A stretch of DNA of 64,000 nucleotides from positions 11,771-75,770 of the forward strand of contig DF241142.1 in the NCBI GenBank assembly GCA_000507305.1, read 5' to 3'. The position numbers and the translations under genes were made by a program. The notes under the pieces were generated by a model that was not told where the DNA came from, searched no databases, and saw only the letters and a program-made list of their open reading frames with translations. The stretch is from Breviolum minutum Mf 1.05b.01. Lineage: Eukaryota > Sar > Dinophyceae > Suessiales > Symbiodiniaceae. Shown one piece after another: positions 21,055 through 31,045 of this stretch; within the stretch, counting starts at the first letter, position 1; the number at the start of each line of letters is the position of its first letter.

Positions 21055-21622
21055 TCAGCCTTCCATCCAAGCCTGAATTCTCCAAGTCCGCGGCACTGCC
21101 TGATTCTGCAGTCTGGAAGACATAGCGGTCGTTGGCGACTTCCAGCAAAGCTCCTTTCACGGGAACTAAAGGGGGACCGTCTGCCGGTCCAAAGCCATAA
21201 GTCACCTCGAGCTCGTCGGGAAAGGTGATGGAGTCCTCGAGGCTTCCAAGGAGAAAACCGACCCAAAGTTTGCAGCTGAAAGGCTCGTCTTCCCCCTCCA
21301 GCAAACCTACTGGTCTTGCCGCTACAGAGCAAAGAGCTGGCTTGCTCAAACCTCTCGGCCCAAGGAGCCGTTGCGAAACAGTTCGGTGCCATACTTCCTG
21401 AGGCACGGCCACTAGCAACTTGTTGTCCAAGACAGCAATGGCAATGATGGAGCAGTTGGAACCTCCGAACTGGTCAAACTCCAAAGACCCAATCCTGTAG
21501 TCAAGCTCTCCAGGGGACAGGCCGGTCAAAACAAAATCCCGAGCCTGCAAAGCCTCACCGTCCAATCCTTCTTCACCTTCAGGGTCTGGGACGGGCAGCC
21601 CTGAAGCGTCTAAAGCAGCCAT
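21020..21622 (-). CDS. N-terminal domain of the Gag polyprotein
   Basis: About 200 codons from ATG at 21622, two bases after the stop of the upstream ORF. It contains RDFVLTGLSPGELDYRIGSL, AIAVLDNKLLVAVPQEVW, and a short helical end, KFLEDSIIQIQKSIAA. It probably continued directly into the Gag-like frame in the ancestral element. Here a +1 shift is needed between about 21054 and 21015. Confidence 0.7.
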
Positions 21623-21624
21623 CT

Positions 21625-22236
21625 CTACTCAAACGAGGCAGGCCAATTGTAGCCTGCTGTCTCTGCTGCCAATCTTCCTTCGTCAGCAGTGGGAACGCCG
21701 ACAAAAACTGAATCACCCCACCCCCCTGCCTTGTAGCAGAGTTCCTTCACTCGGGAAAACTTTGTGGTGACCCGGACTGGAGCGGTGGTTGTCCTTCCTG
21801 AGTGGTCTCTGACGATAATGTAAAGACGACTCTGCAGCCCTCGCAACTGATCACGTCCAGAAGTCTGCCTGTGATCTCCTGCGACTGCGCGTCGGAGAAA
21901 CTCTCCGATCTGCCTGGCCACTTGCTCTCTGAAAGCCCAAGAGTAGCCCTCAACCTCTGGCCTCAAAGGTCCCAAAGAACTGCTGGCAAAAGGGGGTTGC
22001 ACTCGCACCGAAGAAACTTCGCTGTAAGAGCAGATGGAAGCTCCACTTCCAGGCACCTCCTCAATCACCGGCTCAGCCTCCTCAGTCTTGCTGCGCTGAA
22101 GCTCTGCCTCCAGTCGATAGCTCAACTCTGTGATTCGATCCTCCTGTCTTTCCACTTTCTCGCTAAGATGACGGAGCGACTGCTTGAGCTCCTGGATCTC
22201 AAGACGCAGCAACTCTTCAGTCCTGCTCCCACTCAT
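21625..22236 (-). CDS. Retroelement ORF2, coiled-coil protein
   Basis: 203 codons from ATG at 22236, which overlaps the ORF1 stop as ATGA. Residues about 6-55 form a clear coiled coil (EELLRLEIQELKQSLRHLSE). The C-terminal part has the compact pattern LYIIVRDHSG followed by GDSVFVGVPTADEGRLAAE. It ends TAG two bases before the next ATG. The function in the element is unknown; the coiled coil suggests oligomerisation. Confidence 0.75.
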   Translation of the reverse strand: MSGSRTEELLRLEIQELKQSLRHLSEKVERQEDRITELSYRLEAELQRSKTEEAEPVIEEVPGSGASICSYSEVSSVRVQPPFASSSLGPLRPEVEGYSWAFREQVARQIGEFLRRAVAGDHRQTSGRDQLRGLQSRLYIIVRDHSGRTTTAPVRVTTKFSRVKELCYKAGGWGDSVFVGVPTADEGRLAAETAGYNWPASFE

Positions 22237-22574
22237 GCAATCACCTTGTATTGAGATTGTGTGCACCGAGTGTTCTGCCCACTCGGAAGTCCAGAAAAGA
22301 ATCGGTTCCAGATGAACCGGCGCCACCTCTCACGAAGCACCCAGCAGACGTCCAACAGGGGACCAAAAAGGATTCCAGCAAGAAACCCGCAGCCAAAGAT
22401 CCACCAGGGAATTTCTTCCCAGTCCAGTCGATTGCTGCAAGCACACACTTGCTGAGCCACCTCAAGACCTTTCTCCAAGTAGAAGTCGGATGGGCTAAAA
22501 AGAGCGTGGGCAAGACCTATCACTAGCGAAGTGAGAGCACCTGACGCTCCCCCAACTGCCAATGGACGGTCCAT
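22233..22574 (-). CDS. Retroelement ORF1, small membrane protein
   Basis: 113 codons from ATG at 22574. Two hydrophobic segments are visible: SGALTSLVIGLAHALF near the N-terminus and IFGCGFLAGILFGPLLDVCW in the middle. A basic stretch follows (RERWRRFIWNR). Between them are several Cys (VAQQVCACSNRLDWEEIPWW). The frame is open to GTG at 22607, but the ATG is the better start. A membrane-protein ORF is unusual for a DIRS-like element. Confidence 0.65.
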   Translation of the reverse strand: MDRPLAVGGASGALTSLVIGLAHALFSPSDFYLEKGLEVAQQVCACSNRLDWEEIPWWIFGCGFLAGILFGPLLDVCWVLRERWRRFIWNRFFSGLPSGQNTRCTQSQYKVIA

Positions 22575-22664
22575 ACACTTTGAGACGAAGTGCTGCGGAA
22601 CACTCACTCAGATCACATGGGAACATATGACATATGTATATTTGTTGTTTATTATCTATATCTA

Positions 22665-22693
22665 GACTCGATATATATATATATATATACATG

Positions 22694-22727
<34 letters not shown>

Positions 22728-22735
22728 CCTATATC
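22665..22735. repeat. TA microsatellite upstream of the retroelement
   Basis: Alternating TA tract that starts about 90 bp 5' of ORF1. It may mark the insertion site or 5' limit. Confidence 0.85.
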
Positions 22736-22849
22736 TTATAGATGCATAGATCCCATATGAATATGAATGTTATTCCTCACCATATTTTACCATTGTGTTC
22801 TATATGATTTGCCCTGTTTTTTTTCGTCCCAAAATTCCGCGTTTTACAC

Positions 22850-22941
22850 CTTGAGAGGTGTAACTAAGCTCATCACAGGGGTCATGCCAGCTGGAACTTG
22901 AGGAGTCACCCCAGGAAGTCCAGGAATGGATGGTGCTATAC
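22850..22941 (-). CDS. Candidate exon, Pro-rich segment
   Basis: 92-nt segment from acceptor GGCTGCAG to donor GTGTAA. One frame gives IAPSIPGLPGVTPQVPAGM, and another (Ser/Trp-rich) is also open, so the frame is unsure. A further possible small exon lies at about 23034-23086. Confidence 0.35.
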
Positions 22942-23041
22942 CTGCAGCCAGCCAACACCCGAGTAGCCCAACGAAAAAATCCTCTGAAACAACCAACAAA
23001 ATCATACAAAATCCAGAGTTTTTTCGCCTGTTACCTCTTCA

Positions 23042-23055
23042 GGTCGTTAACGACC
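23042..23055. repeat. 14-bp palindrome
   Basis: GGTCGTTAACGACC is perfectly palindromic. It is flanked on both sides by TTCAGGTC, giving a compact repeat cluster. Confidence 0.8.
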
Positions 23056-23089
23056 TTCAGGTCACTAGAAAGTTGGCTAGATGTCTTGG

Positions 23090-24767
23090 GAAGCCCCGTA
23101 AAGAAATGCTGAGATGACGCCCCCAATTCAGGAATCGAAAGTGATGTCTACTGATTGTAATTATGCCAACCTCATTTCGAGGGATAGATAATTCAGTCGG
23201 ACCGGCAGATCTCATTTCTTTGGGCCTCGCATCTGTTCCCACGTCTCAACATCTACCCTACATGTGGCGTGTATATACTAGGCAGACCACCATAGAGACA
23301 TATCTATATACATTGAGGCCTGGATACACCGGATCTTTACACAATATGCACTACTACAATCTGCAACTACCGCTCAAAAAAACAACAATTCTCTCAATCG
23401 CCCTTTCCAGCAACTGCCCCCTTCAATCTGAAAGCACCTGCTTTCTCTTGCAAGGCCTTAGTACTTTGAGCATCGTCAGCAGGCCACAAGTTCAATTCCT
23501 TCAAGTGACTTTCACCGCGTCATGAGGTCTCAAGAACTAACTACCTGTCTGACTGGTCCCCATAATGACTCAACCTGGCCTTTACTGTAACATCTGGTGA
23601 TGAACTTTCCTGAATTTCCATGGGCTTGGACGCTTATCAACGGGATATCTTGGTGCTTGTCCAGGGTTCGATCACTGATTTTCAGGTGGTCAAAACCTAG
23701 AGAGGTACTGCAATCCTTGTTGAGCTTTCTAAGCAAATGACTGCTTGGAATCTTCAAGTTCTTCCATCGAATGTGGATAAATGACACACTTACACTCACA
23801 CTGACATTTCAAATTTCTTTATATTGTATACCTTTATGTATAGAAATACTCTTAGAATACCGTATTCTTTATGGCAGGGATCGCCTGGGTTCCGCCTCAA
23901 CCCAAATTCCGAAAGTCTCCCAGAAAAGTGGGTCCATTGGAAATTCATCCTTGAAAGTCATTCGTGGTTGTTGCTCTAGGAGAGTCCTACTTCCAACCTC
24001 ACTGAAACTTTCTCTCAGGCTCCCCAACTGCCATCACACTCGGTGGGGGTCCACCAGGAGGGGCTGGATTGCCATGGGAAAACTTGCAACGCTCTCCACC
24101 TCAGAGGGTGGTGGTTGGACCGAAGGGAAAGCCTGTAAAATATGCGCACGTAAATATCTAGAAGCATTTCAGTACCATTATGTATTTGTGGACATACATG
24201 CATATGTACATGTAGATCTGGATGAGTATGTATGTGCAGGCGCTTTGGTATATGAACAGGAGTTGTTGCGTATGTAGATATACAGATATACAGTACATTT
24301 ACGTGTACTTAGATTCAGAGATAAATGCAAATGCAAACGTAATGCATATGCATGTGCCAAAATAGTATGCATATGTCTGAGCACTAAATATCACATATAG
24401 TTTCTTTTGCATACAATGTGTGCAGTGTACTTTTAAATGTGCATCATAGACAGTGTAAAGATGAATGATGAATGCTCACAATATAAATACGTTATACATT
24501 TAGAAACCAACACCGGAATTGCAGGTGCCATTCACCCCAGGCATCCCCGACGGCTGCAAACTCCGCGCCGGAAATCGCCACACATCTCCATGGACTGGCA
24601 GGCCAAGCACTTAGGGATTTCCAAAAAAGGCCCAACTCCAAAAAAAAGGCGCGCCTGATTGCGGTTGGAGTTTACCTGGCCGCTGATATAGAAGCTCCCC
24701 AGTGCAAGTGGGTGGCAAGTCGTTTGTTCCTTTTCTGGAGGAGAGGGAAAAAGGAATATGGGATGAA
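23090..24767. other. Stretch without a supported exon
   Basis: Reading frames are short, with no clear splice-bounded protein-like stretch. It is likely intron or intergenic DNA. Confidence 0.4.
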
Positions 24768-24900
24768 GATAATAATAATAATAACAATAACAATAACAAT
24801 AACAATAACAATAATAATAATAATAGTGATGATGATGATGATGATGAGGAGGAGGAGGAGGAGGAGGAGCAGGAGGAGGAGGAGGGAGGGGGAGGAGGAC

Positions 24901-24931
<31 letters not shown>
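24768..24931. repeat. AAT/GAT/GAG microsatellite
   Basis: Compound array of AATAAC, GAT and GAG units. Frames across it are low-complexity only. Confidence 0.9.
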
Positions 24932-24933
<2 letters not shown>

Positions 24934-24941
24934 TTGCTACT

Positions 24942-25020
24942 ATCCCAATGGTCGTCAAAGAACTGGTGTGACTCCAAGGGTGAATATTGCCCCTTTCAAA
25001 AATCCAACGGCATACTAGAA
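24942..25020. repeat. Dispersed repeat, copy 1
   Basis: Shares an ordered series of blocks with 39580-39655, including CAATGGT, AACTGGT, GACTCCAAGG, TGAAT and ACATACT-like ends. Identity by eye is about 70-80 percent. It lies next to a trinucleotide array, as does copy 2. Confidence 0.55.
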
Positions 25021-25441
25021 GTCAAATGGCGGTCAATACAAATCATTCTTTTCATGGTATAACTCGATTGGACAAATGCAATACCTTTCACCCAGCGTTT
25101 TTCGTTTCGGAGAGTAGGTCAAATCATTTGTTCCAGGAAGGGATCCCTTTGCACAACACATACTCTCGAGGAGTGGGACCCCCAACTAGAACCCTCAAAG
25201 ATGCACAACTTTTTTTTCGCACCTTGTCCACGATGCCAGTAGCAGGTCCAATCGTGCCACCTGAGATGAAAACATGGATGGCTTTGAAGGCTGGCAAAAA
25301 TGACTCGTATTCATCAAGATGTTATCTAGTGGAGATGTCAATAAAAGTCATTGACCATGACTTCACGGTTGAAATTCTCAACATTCCTCCACCTTCTCTT
25401 GGAAACCAACGACGTTTTGACAAAAACTATGGCGACTCCGC

Positions 25442-25546
25442 TCATGACATTGAGGGGGGGCCACCTCGGGCGACAAAACGCCCTTGCTCCATCTCCGTCA
25501 GCTTCACCGACAGCAAACCCGGAGGGTTGCGCGCGGTCCTGAGTAG
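25442..25546 (-). CDS. Candidate terminal exon, unknown protein
   Basis: 105-nt segment after acceptor TTCCACAG, reading LLRTARNPPGLLSVKLTEME and then QGRFVARGGPPSMS with a TGA stop. It looks strongly protein-like. It may be the 3' end of the gene whose exons lie at 26.4-27.6 kb. A long plus-strand frame (24987-25673) is antisense to it and is not favoured. Confidence 0.5.
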   Translation of the reverse strand, partial: LLRTARNPPGLLSVKLTEMEQGRFVARGGPPSMS

Positions 25547-26209
25547 CTGTGGAAGCAACATCTTGGGCAATAATGCAAAGAGCAACAAACCCTTCGGAAT
25601 CCCAGAATGTCGGAATATCATCGAATATCAAGATGCATTTGATGTGGGGCAAATGTTGAAAAGTTTACTGTAGGGTGTTGACTGCGTGGAAAAGCGGTAA
25701 AACACGTCTAAAATGGCCAAGCCGCCGAGCCAACAAAGAAGCAGCAATATTAATAAAATACGAAAGTCAAGAGGAACTTCAACAACAAGATCAAAACCAT
25801 CACCGTCTTTAATTCTGCCATTGAAATGCGCCCTTCAAAATATCTAGTTCCAGCCTCCCATCCTATGAAAACCACTCACAACAAACAGACAAATAGCACC
25901 ACCCATAAAGCAAAACTAGTGCTTGGGACACCAAACGCCATGATGTCGCGCAGCGTTGCCATGTCCTGAAGGTGTCTCTGTCAAGGCACGGATGGATTTG
26001 TTGACCATGCATTATATGGCTTGTGAGACACTTTCAATACAAGCTCGAGAAGCACACGTTGTGTATCCTACAATATGCATGCATAGTGATTATGAGTATT
26101 CATTCATGAACATTATGTATAATGCAAAAAAGCTTCTATGTCTCTTTGATATATGTACATAGTTTGTATATACATGGAACGTGGTGGCACTGCCGGCTTT
26201 GACTTTTGG

Positions 26210-26410
26210 GGCCTGCGCCGAAATACCGATAAACCGACAGACCGATAATTGGGCAAGGTTCAGGCGGCCTGGGCCAATAAAACGACAAAATGATAAACCA
26301 ATAAACGGGCAAAGTTCAGGCGGCCTGCGCCGATCAGCGGATAAACTGATAAACGGGCACGGTCCGGCCTGCGCCGAAAAAACGATAAACCGATAAACGG
26401 CCAAGGTGCA
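26210..26410. repeat. Tandem ~56-bp repeat with CGATAAACCGATAAACGG core
   Basis: Four diverged units start at about 26210, 26266, 26322 and 26366 with GGCCTGCGCCG. Each is followed by CGATAAA-type repeats and GGGCAAGGTTC. It sits directly after the candidate donor of the exon ending at 26428, so probably in an intron. An isolated fifth copy lies at 27887. Confidence 0.85.
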
Positions 26411-26427
26411 CCGATGAACGGATACAC

Positions 26428-26644
26428 CGATATAAATGGCAGGGTCCTCAACCAGTTCCTTTAGCTTCTTTTTGAGGAAGTCCTCAATCGCCTTCGTCAA
26501 AGCGGTGGTTGCATCAGAGTCCCTACGGCTGCGGGTTTTGTATCGGACAAAATCACTGTCCTCTTCTGATGTCCCCGTTGCTTCTTGCAAAAGCGAAGGA
26601 CTGAACAACGCGCTATCAATCCTTTGGCGACTTGCATCTGCCTT
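26428..26644 (-). CDS. Candidate exon, charged helical segment
   Basis: 217-nt exon from acceptor CCTGCAG to donor GTGTAT. It reads KADASRQRIDSALFSPSLLQ, then EEDSDFVRYKTRSRRD and KAIEDFLKKKLKELVED. Helical and acidic/basic; function unknown. Confidence 0.5.
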
Positions 26645-26649
26645 CTGCA

Positions 26650-26791
26650 GGCATGGAGTGCAAAAGCCAATTCGTGGACAACGATTTTGTTCCGCAAGTG
26701 AGATTGCACTGCGACATTGGCAAAGCCCAAAACTTCTGAAACCCAGAACTTGACCGTCTCTGTGAATCGCTTATCAAAAAAGAAATCAGCC
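26650..26791 (-). CDS. Candidate exon, hydrophobic helical segment
   Basis: Starts at acceptor CTTTGCAG and reads ADFFFDKRFTETVKFWVSEV, then HLRNKIVVHELAFALHAC. It abuts the 26644 exon in a different frame with no room for an intron. Either one of the two frames is wrong or an indel separates them. Confidence 0.4.
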
Positions 26792-26982
26792 CTGCAAAGA
26801 CTGAAAATTTGACGCCCTACAGAAAACATGACTATGCACAAATGGCTTGAGGTGATTGCTGGACCCATGACCCTGTTCTGACAGCCTTGCTTAGCTGATG
26901 CAAGAAACAACTCTGAATTTACTGAGGCTATCATTGTTTGACATACGGCAATGGAGAAGTGAAAGGGTACAAGCACCCTTAC

Positions 26983-27061
26983 CTAGCTCAAAGAAAGGAA
27001 GTAGATGGCTTTGATCAGCTTCAGTATCAAAAAGCAGCATGGCCGTCATGGTTTCAGCTCG
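26983..27061 (-). CDS. Candidate exon, unknown
   Basis: 79-nt exon with acceptor CATGCAG and a perfect GTAAGG donor. It reads RAETMTAMLLFDTEADQSHL. Confidence 0.5.
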
Positions 27062-27395
27062 CTGCATGTGTAAAGCATCCCCGTCACACCATGCGAGCAA
27101 AATCCCACGGCTGAAATGCCCGTAGCTGCAAAGGACAAGAATAATTTCTGCCAACATCTAAAACTATGGTGTGGACACTATTCGCGGCCGGGAGCAAAGA
27201 CAGCAAACAGCTCCACAATCTTGCAACTGGCTGGGTACCAGCTTGCACCGCTACCTGCGCTTCCTGCATCGCAGGGTCCAGGCACCCGACTTTTCAACAA
27301 CATTCGCCGGGCGATTTTGCCATTGAGAATATGAAAAAATCGTGAATCTTCAGAACACATGTGGGTACCTTTACACATCGTGCGCAAGAAAACAC

Positions 27396-27570
27396 TAATT
27401 TGCAATGGAGGCACAAAGCATGTGTAATAGGCGACCATGTTGCGCTTTGGCATCGTGAGTTATTTTGCCCAAAGTCCAATGCCCATCGCTGCGGACAATT
27501 TGCCCGGAATACACCGAGACCAACTGGGTCGCTTGCTTCTCCACGCTCTCACAGAAGAGAGGAGTAGACT
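27396..27570 (-). CDS. Candidate exon, unknown
   Basis: 175-nt exon from acceptor CTTTGCAG to donor GTGTTT. It reads ESVEKQATQLVSVYSGQIV, then GHWTLGKITHDAKAQHGRLL. Together with the exons at 27.06, 26.79 and 26.64 kb it suggests one multi-exon minus-strand gene. Confidence 0.5.
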
Positions 27571-27886
27571 CTGCAAAGCATGTGACAGGGGATGGCATGG
27601 AAGAGAGGCAGGACTTGATTGAGTTGCTGATCCCGTAGTTCAAGGCTTGGCACCGTAAAATGCATCAAAGATCTACGAGCTTCTCTTGCACACAAAGACT
27701 CGCTGAAGTTTGCCAAAACCGTGTCTTTCCGGAAAAATTGGTTTAACCCTCAGGCCCTTGCTGGAGTCCTACCGCGGCTGCAAAACATGGTTTGAACCCG
27801 CACCCCTCTTGTCGCAAATGTGCAAAAAAAAAAACCTTTACAGGAGACCCCGAAGGCTGCCCTGGAAATGGGGTGGGGCTCAGGGT

Positions 27887-27932
27887 GGCCTGCGCCGATA
27901 AAACCATAAACCGATAAACGGGCAGGGTTGGG
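27887..27932. repeat. Isolated copy of the 26.2-kb repeat
   Basis: GGCCTGCGCCGATAAAACC and the following CGATAAACGGGCAGGGTT match the 26.2-kb units. Confidence 0.8.
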
Positions 27933-27939
27933 CCATTGG

Positions 27940-28596
27940 TGGTGGGGGTGGGGTTATCGGTATATCGTGCAGGCCGAAATTCTGAACCGGCTACCCCAAC
28001 AAGATGTGTACATACATATTTTACACCCATACATGTGTGGCCTAAATCTATGTGGATGTGCCACGGTTGGATGCACTACTGGTTTGCTTCTGGCAGGATC
28101 TTGCACCTTTGGACTCCATGAGAGCCCTGTGGAGTGCCCTGTAGATTTAATCCCTAACCTTTATACAGTCCCCTTGGTTTGCAGAGCCACAGAGCTCTTA
28201 AAGTTAAAGGAAAACAGTTTGTCAAACTTGTCATTGGACATGATGACCGTTAGTCCCTTAGATACAAGTTTGGCTAAGGGGGCATGATGCAAGCCCCTTC
28301 AAATATTAAAACAAAAAATAACTTATTTATATAACTTACATAACCCATACCATGTCGAAGTGCATGTAGCTAGGCTATAAGGCTATAGCACCATTCCAGT
28401 TTCACTCCAACATCTCTGCTGGCAGCACTCTTGTGACTAGACCTTTGCAAATCTGAGATGCCCGGACGTCCCAAAAACTGGCTGCCTTGGGTAACACGGC
28501 ATGGAGGGCGTGGCAATCAAGACACGTTGCAGAAGGTCCGGAGAGCAAGAGGGATCTACAGGCAGCAAGGGGTTGTTGACAGTGATATGAGATATG

Positions 28597-28628
<32 letters not shown>

Positions 28629-29392
28629 CATACCTTAATTGCACCTGCATGTTTGAGAAAAATTGGAGATTGTATTGCCTATGTCAAGAATCTCTCAGGA
28701 ATCTTGATGACCCCAACCCGCAGACCCTTGTCAAGTTCCGAAACGTTGGTCAGAATGAGCAACTTGAAAAAGCTTCCACCCCACAAAACGAAACACTCCT
28801 AATATGAGGTCCAATGAAGTGTCCAAGACATAGACTCTAAGACTCCTGGATGCTTGCCCCGGAACTCCATTTAAGATGAAGACAAAGCGGTTGCTTCAGG
28901 TTTCCCGACACGTCGAGTGAGGATCTCACTCAGTCTCACTCGTATCCTGCGGAGATGTCAGTGCACCCAATGAAGCACTGCAAGATATGTCTGAAGCAAA
29001 AGTTGATGAAAACCTTTTTGGGTCACCAGTTACATCAACTCGACTCATATCAAAGTTTGAGCTGTAAAGGGTCAACAGTTGCATTGTAGCCTGGGGAGAA
29101 CTGCACCCATTTAAAGAGGCCCGCTTTGAAGACAAAGCATGTCCTCTTGATGGATAGTAGGCAATGTCACTTACTACGTGTACAGCTAAAAGAACTTTGG
29201 CGCCTCGTTTGCTCTCTATGGCCGCGTTGATGGTATCCTTGCCCTTTTCTCAAGGATTGCCACTGCAACACCCCCTATCTTTACAGGACGTCTGAAAATC
29301 AGGAAGTCCCTAGATATTTGCAATGATTGCAGGTGATAATACACGAAACTCCAATAGCTTCACATAGCTTTCGCAGTTGCCGAAACGTCAAC
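27940..29392. other. Stretch without a supported exon
   Basis: A Ser-rich minus frame at 28926-29135 (SSNFDMSRVDVTGDPKRFSS) is possible coding, but no clean splice sites frame it. Otherwise it holds only a CT/TA microsatellite at 28595-28630. Confidence 0.35.
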
Positions 29393-29519
29393 CCTGGAAC
29401 CGCTGCTTCCATCTCCAAAATGGGGCCACCTATCATCTAGATTGAACTTGGTGACCAAGGACATAATCTCTCCTGGCATCCATCCAGGATCGACATGAGT
29501 GGCCGTTTCATTCGAGGCC
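29393..29519 (-). CDS. Candidate exon, unknown
   Basis: 127-nt exon from acceptor ATTAAG to donor GTTGAC. It reads ASNETATHVDPGWMPGEIMS, then FNLDDRWPHFGDGSSGSR. Confidence 0.5.
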
Positions 29520-29742
29520 CTTAATTGACAAGATGCTTGAAGTCTAATAGATGGGGGCAAAGGGGGAAAGATTGCATTCCGAACTGCTGGTGGCACTTGG
29601 CAAATCCGAAATGACAAAGATTCATCAATTTAGTCATTAATATCTGCTGGTGACTCATTGGCAATGATGGAAATTTTGTTGACTCCCTTCCTTGCATGAC
29701 AGCAGCATCTGGAGGAGGTTGGTCGGAGGGTCGCGCTTGCAC

Positions 29743-29813
29743 CTGGCAGAGGTGTGGCCATCTGGAGTTTACCAATTCTTTGACACATTTCAGTTTCTTT
29801 GGGGCTGGAAGGT
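29743..29813 (-). CDS. Candidate exon, unknown
   Basis: 71-nt exon from acceptor CCTTAAG to donor GTGCAA. It reads PSSPKETEMCQRIGKLQMAT. It lies 5' of the 29.5-kb exon on the minus strand. Confidence 0.4.
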
Positions 29814-29998
29814 CTTAAGGACAACCAGATGGATTCAGGCCAATGTGAGTATATATCTAATCGCCACATGGAAATTCCCTCAATGAAGGTAGATTGCTTA
29901 ACTAATCAGGGTTTTAACGCTTGAGGTGATGTCATCTGAAATAACATGAAATAAACACAATTTGACCAGATATAGTTTGCAGGGTACGACCGGCAAAC

Positions 29999-30100
29999 GT
30001 ATCCTGGCAAGTTTGCAGTAAATGTTTGACACAAAAATCTCAATTTAACATCTTGGACAGTTCCGTTCTTGTCTCGAACTATTTTTTCCCGTCTTTCAAT
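29999..30100 (-). CDS. Candidate exon, unknown
   Basis: 102-nt segment from acceptor TTGGAG to donor GTTTGC. It reads IERREKIVRDKNGTVQDVKL. Confidence 0.4.
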
Positions 30101-30594
30101 CTCCAATCATTCGGTCAACCAACCCCGGTGCCTTCTCATGAGCGAAACGGCAATTCTCGCCACGTGCGCAAAAACCTCCGCAATGGGAGGTTTTACTAAC
30201 CAACAGGCATGGCAATAAAACCATCTCCCTCAGGAAAACCATACCATCTATATATCTACAGTAGAGTTTTACGATGTTACCTTACCATGTAGAAAGTATG
30301 TCCTCAAGGTGCCACAGTCCCCAGCCTCGTTGAAAGTCACCACACATCTCATTACTCCTGCTGTAGCAGTGATACCCATGGTGCGATGTGACGACATCGT
30401 TTTTGTTGGCTGATACCCGGCCAAAGACAAGAGAAAAGATTCAACATATGGTATTTACATACATTAATTTAAAAAAATATACATATATCAAAGTACCAAA
30501 GACCAACAAATTTCTCAGGTATGAAGTGTTTGGTATGATTGGGACTTTATGTGCCAATCCGCGGGAAACCTCATGCCATAGGGGTTTTAGTCAC

Positions 30595-30815
30595 TTAGTC
30601 GGTTCGTCAGTTGGTCAGTTAGTCAGTTGGTCAGTTAGCAAGTTAGTCAGTTAGTCAGCTCGTCAGTTAGTAAACTAGTCATTTGGTCAGTTGATCAGTT
30701 AGGCAGTGAGACAATTAGACAAATAGTCAGTTAGCAAGCTAGACAGTTTGTCAGCTAGCCAGTTAGACAGTTAGTCAGCTAGTCAGTTGGTCAGTTGGGC
30801 AGTTAGACAGTTAGT
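30595..30815. repeat. Degenerate CAGTTAGT satellite
   Basis: About 27 imperfect 8-bp units of the type (T/G)CAGTTAG. They are more diverged than the other microsatellites here, so probably older. Confidence 0.85.
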
Positions 30816-30941
30816 CTGTCTTTTTGCTTTGTCATCCGTGATTCACAGCATCCAATCTCTCCTATAGTTTTCCTATTCTTGAAACTTCCGCCACCGCCAT
30901 GTGCGGCACTACTGGAAATCATATGGCACACATGCATGTGC

Positions 30942-31045
30942 ATACATACATACATACATACATACATACATACATACATACATACATACATACATACATA
31001 CATACATACATACATACATACATACATACATACATACATACATAC
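30942..31045. repeat. TACA tetranucleotide array
   Basis: Uninterrupted ACAT/TACA repeat of about 26 units. Confidence 0.95.

Larger units (their letters stand above)
15077..22574 (-). mobile_element. DIRS/Ngaro-like tyrosine-recombinase retrotransposon
   Basis: About 7.5 kb of continuous minus-strand coding. It holds a membrane-protein ORF, a coiled-coil ORF, an N-terminal plus Gag-like region, and a Pol with reverse transcriptase, RNase H, a cytosine-methyltransferase-like domain and a tyrosine recombinase. The recombinase in place of an integrase is what defines the DIRS order. Methyltransferase domains are known in DIRS elements (usually adenine type), and cytosine methyltransferases are known in some dinoflagellate retrotransposons. 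The terminal repeats were not resolved, so the limits given are those of the coding part. One frame break (see the Gag entry) may make this copy defective. Confidence 0.85.

Noticed and set aside
24987..25673. 228-codon plus-strand frame
   Set aside because: It is antisense to a better splice-bounded minus-strand exon with stop at 25442-25546, and its composition is irregular. Kept only as a note.
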